DNA of 8,094 nt from an uncultured Desulfarculaceae bacterium (GTDB lineage: Bacteria; Desulfobacterota; Desulfarculia; Desulfarculales; Desulfarculaceae). The position numbers and the translations under genes are program-made. The stretch lies in NCBI GenBank assembly GCA_937908275.1, contig CALERA010000117.1, positions 1-8,094 of the forward strand. Reading direction: 5' to 3'. Of the stretch, positions 6,033 through 8,094 are shown piece by piece. The notes below the pieces were generated by a model. The model was not told the DNA's origin and ran no database searches. It saw nothing but the letters and a program-made list of their open reading frames with translations. How positions within the stretch are numbered: the first letter of the stretch is position 1; every line of letters starts with the position of its first letter.

Positions 6033-7351
6033 CACTGGCCCTCCTGGCCGGTGACCCGGCGCCAGAAGCTGGAGGAGAAGCGGGGGTCGCGCCAGGTCTC
6101 CAGCTCATGATGGTTGGGGTAGAAGGCGGCGAAGTCTTCCGGGCTCATGCAGGCGTCCTTGGCCGGATACATGGAGCCCCCGGCCTGGCGCACCAGGCGG
6201 GTGAGCTCGGCCATCAGGTCCCAGGTCTTGCGCCCCCGGATGGGGAAATCCAGGGCCAGGGTGGCCCCGGCCCGGGGGAAGGAGAGCAGGCCGGGCGAGG
6301 GCAGTTCGCCGAAGACCTTGAGCACCGCCAGGAAGGAGGCCATGCCCGAGCGCGCGGTGAGGGTGAGCATCTCAGCCAAAACCGTGGCCGCGTCATCCAG
6401 GGGCAGGACGCACTGGAACTGCACCAGACCGCCGGGGCCATAGATCAGGTTCCAGTTGTCCACCGCGTCCAGGGGATAGAAAAATCCCAGGGGATCAAGC
6501 ACCTGGCTGACGGCCTCGCGCCGGGGCCAGTGGTAGTACAGGGCGTTGAAGGCCTTGAGGCTGAAGGGGTTCAAGAGCCAGCCCGGCAATTGGCAGGGGA
6601 TCATCAGGCCCCGGCGCGGGGGCTTGGGCTGTTTCTGGGGCGGGGTTTCCAGGTGGTTGCCCCGCATGAAGACCCCCCGGCCCCGGTCCTCTCCCTTGGC
6701 CAGGCAGTCCACCCAGGCCACGGTGTAGTCATAGCCCGCGTCGGAGTCGGCCGAGAGGGCGAAGAACTCGTCCAGGCCGCCGAAGCGCAGGTTCTCCACC
6801 GCCAGGCCGGGATTGACCACCGGCAGCAGGCGCAGTTCGAGCCAGGTGATCAGCCCGGTGAGCCCCAGGCCGCCAATGGTGGCGGCGAAGAGCCCGGGGT
6901 TCTCCTCCGGCGAGCAGAGGGTGCGCGAGCCATCGGAGCGCAGCAGCTCCAGGCGGGTGACATGGCGGCCGAAGGTGCCCTGGCGGTGATGGTTCTTGCC
7001 GTGCACGTCGTTGGCCACCGCCCCGCCCAGGGTCACGTAGCGGGTGCCCGGAGTCACCGGCAGGAAAAAGCCCCGGGGCTGGCAGAAGGCCAGGACCTCG
7101 GCCAGGCTCACCCCGGCCTCGGCCCGCAGCAGGCCCGTCTGGGGATCGAAGGCCAGGAAGTGGTCCAGGCGGCGGGTGGGCAGCAGGGCGCCGCCGGCGT
7201 TGAGGCAGGCGTCGCCATAGCTGCGGCCCTGGCCATAGGCCAGCACCGCGCCCTCCAGGCCCGCCAGGGGCAGGGGCTGGTGGCGCCAGTTAAGGGGGCG
7301 GGCGTCCTGCTCCACCCGGGGATAGCGTCCCCAACTTTGATATGCGTTCAT
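6032..7351 (-). CDS. dprE1: DprE1-like FAD-dependent polyprenylphosphoryl-ribose 2'-oxidase
   Basis: The gene encodes a 439-residue FAD enzyme of the VAO/PCMH fold, close to the 461 residues of mycobacterial DprE1. It oxidises C2' of polyprenylphosphoryl-beta-D-ribose to the keto intermediate that DprE2 then reduces. Visible signatures are the FAD pyrophosphate loop YGQGRSYGDACLN (39-51), PGTRYVTLGGAVANDVHGKNHH (101-122, quoted in part: HGKNHH at 117-122, where His117 corresponds to His132 of the M. tuberculosis enzyme), NWNLIYGPGG (299-308), VLKVFG (343-348, Lys345) and YPAKDA (395-400, Lys398, corresponding to Lys418). Numbering parallels are from memory of the family. The Cys387 position, target of benzothiazinones, is Ala366 (GATLALDFP). 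ATG 7351 overlaps the stop of the upstream prenyltransferase as ATGA. No Shine-Dalgarno site precedes it, so expression probably depends on coupled translation. The GLTG and LELRL stretch (162-174) is normal for the family. Confidence 0.92.
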   Translation of the reverse strand: MNAYQSWGRYPRVEQDARPLNWRHQPLPLAGLEGAVLAYGQGRSYGDACLNAGGALLPTRRLDHFLAFDPQTGLLRAEAGVSLAEVLAFCQPRGFFLPVTPGTRYVTLGGAVANDVHGKNHHRQGTFGRHVTRLELLRSDGSRTLCSPEENPGLFAATIGGLGLTGLITWLELRLLPVVNPGLAVENLRFGGLDEFFALSADSDAGYDYTVAWVDCLAKGEDRGRGVFMRGNHLETPPQKQPKPPRRGLMIPCQLPGWLLNPFSLKAFNALYYHWPRREAVSQVLDPLGFFYPLDAVDNWNLIYGPGGLVQFQCVLPLDDAATVLAEMLTLTARSGMASFLAVLKVFGELPSPGLLSFPRAGATLALDFPIRGRKTWDLMAELTRLVRQAGGSMYPAKDACMSPEDFAAFYPNHHELETWRDPRFSSSFWRRVTGQEGQ

Positions 7352-8094
7352 AGGGCGGTCATCACCACGATGGCCAGGATCACCAGTCCGGTGACGTAGC
7401 TGGCCTTGTCCTTGATCACGAAGAGCACCGGGTCGTCGACGATCTCGCCCCGGTGGGCCAACAGCCAGATGCGGCTGATCCAGTAGAGCATGGCCGGGCA
7501 GATGAGCCAGAGCCAGGTGGTGTTGCGGTAGAGCTGGTTGACCAGCGGACTGTTGAGATACAGGGTGAAGACCAGGGCCGCCAGGTAGCCCGAGGCCAGG
7601 CCGCCGCAGAGCAGGAAGGGCTGGTCGTCCTTGCGGTAGCCCCGGCCCAGGGATTGGGTCTGCTCCACCTTGGCCAGATGGTGCAGCTCGGCGTGGCGCT
7701 TGCAAAAGGCCAGGCTCAGGAACAGGAAGGTGGTGAAGATGGTGAACCAGGAAGTGAGGTGAACCTGGCCGGCCTCGCTGCCGGCGATGACCCGCAGGGT
7801 GTAGAGCCCGGCCAGGACCAGGATGTCCAGCATCACCTCGCGCTTCAAGCGCCAGGAATAGGCCAGGGTCAGGCCCAGGTAGACCAGCATGCACAGCAGC
7901 AGGCCGCCGCCCACCCAGGCCCCCAGGCCCAGGCCGGCCAGGGCCAGCAGCGGGATCAGCGCCAGGGCCAAGGGCAGGGGGAACTCCCCGGCGGCCAGGG
8001 GCCGGTTGCGCTTGCTGGGGTGCTGGCGGTCGTTGGCCAGGTCCAGGAGGTCGTTGAGCAGGTAGACGCTGGAGGCCAGCAGACAGAAGGCGGC
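7348..8094 (-). CDS. UbiA-family polyprenyl-phosphate phosphoribosyltransferase (DPPR synthase-like), 5' end outside window
   Basis: 248 C-terminal residues are visible. The frame is open to the window edge, and about 40-55 N-terminal residues are missing judging by the roughly 300 residues of M. tuberculosis Rv3806c. It is a polytopic membrane protein. The first Asp-rich motif is NDLLDLAND (visible residues 14-22), followed by HPSKRNRPLAAG (25-36). The second motif is YSWRLKREVMLD (79-90). Both bind Mg2+-PRPP and polyprenyl phosphate in this family. AFCKRHAEL (129-137) and DDPVLFVIKDK (220-230) favour the DPPR synthase branch over quinone or haem UbiA enzymes. The expected reaction is PRPP plus polyprenyl phosphate giving 5-phosphoribosyl-1-phosphoryl-polyprenol. 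It heads the visible operon, with its TGA overlapping the dprE1-like start by 4 nt, which independently supports the ribose-lipid function. A TTG at 7969-7971 lies after the first Asp motif and cannot be the true start. Confidence 0.9.
   Translation of the reverse strand, partial: AAFCLLASSVYLLNDLLDLANDRQHPSKRNRPLAAGEFPLPLALALIPLLALAGLGLGAWVGGGLLLCMLVYLGLTLAYSWRLKREVMLDILVLAGLYTLRVIAGSEAGQVHLTSWFTIFTTFLFLSLAFCKRHAELHHLAKVEQTQSLGRGYRKDDQPFLLCGGLASGYLAALVFTLYLNSPLVNQLYRNTTWLWLICPAMLYWISRIWLLAHRGEIVDDPVLFVIKDKASYVTGLVILAIVVMTAL

Noticed and set aside
7348..7971. Starting the prenyltransferase at TTG 7971 as a complete 207-residue protein
   Set aside because: The frame stays open to the window edge, and the essential first Asp-rich motif (NDLLDLAND) is encoded upstream of that TTG. 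The gene is therefore cut by the window, not complete.

Overview
This is an 8.1 kb chromosomal window of very high GC content (estimated by eye at well over 60%). It has tight bacterial gene packing, G/C-dominated third codon positions and Shine-Dalgarno sites of the GGAGG type. No ribosomal RNA or other firm taxonomic marker is present. The gene mix (an HU-like protein, a two-domain universal stress protein, a PEEFP-type P-type ATPase and a non-actinobacterial DprE1/DprE2 set) is compatible with a high-GC Gram-negative such as a deltaproteobacterium (Desulfobacterota). That placement is inference only.

Layout from left to right. Positions 1-213 (+) hold the 3' end of an unrecognised gene. 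It converges on a two-gene minus-strand operon, a large cation-transporting P-type ATPase (602-3178) followed by a gamma-glutamylcyclotransferase-like protein (234-605), joined by an ATGA stop/start overlap. A 239-bp, comparatively AT-rich intergenic region (3179-3417) separates the ATPase from a divergent HU-family DNA-binding protein gene (3418-3714). The HU gene has a perfect TTGACA box upstream and a strong intrinsic terminator (3730-3774) downstream. Next, on the minus strand, come a 95-residue protein of unknown function (3787-4074) and a tandem universal stress protein (4208-5140).

The right end (5295-8094, minus strand) is the most informative part. It is a three-gene, translationally coupled operon: a UbiA-family polyprenyl-phosphate phosphoribosyltransferase (start beyond the window edge), a DprE1-type FAD oxidase and a DprE2-type short-chain dehydrogenase. 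Together they match the mycobacterial route that builds polyprenyl-phosphoryl-ribose from PRPP and epimerises it at C2' to polyprenyl-phosphoryl-D-arabinose, the lipid donor of D-arabinofuranose. The dedicated phosphatase and any arabinosyltransferase are not in view and may lie upstream, outside the window.

The window contains no mobile element, CRISPR array, tRNA or rRNA that I can support. The best candidate for something under-described is the arabinose-donor operon in what looks like a non-actinobacterial genome, with an alanine at the position of the benzothiazinone-target cysteine of DprE1.
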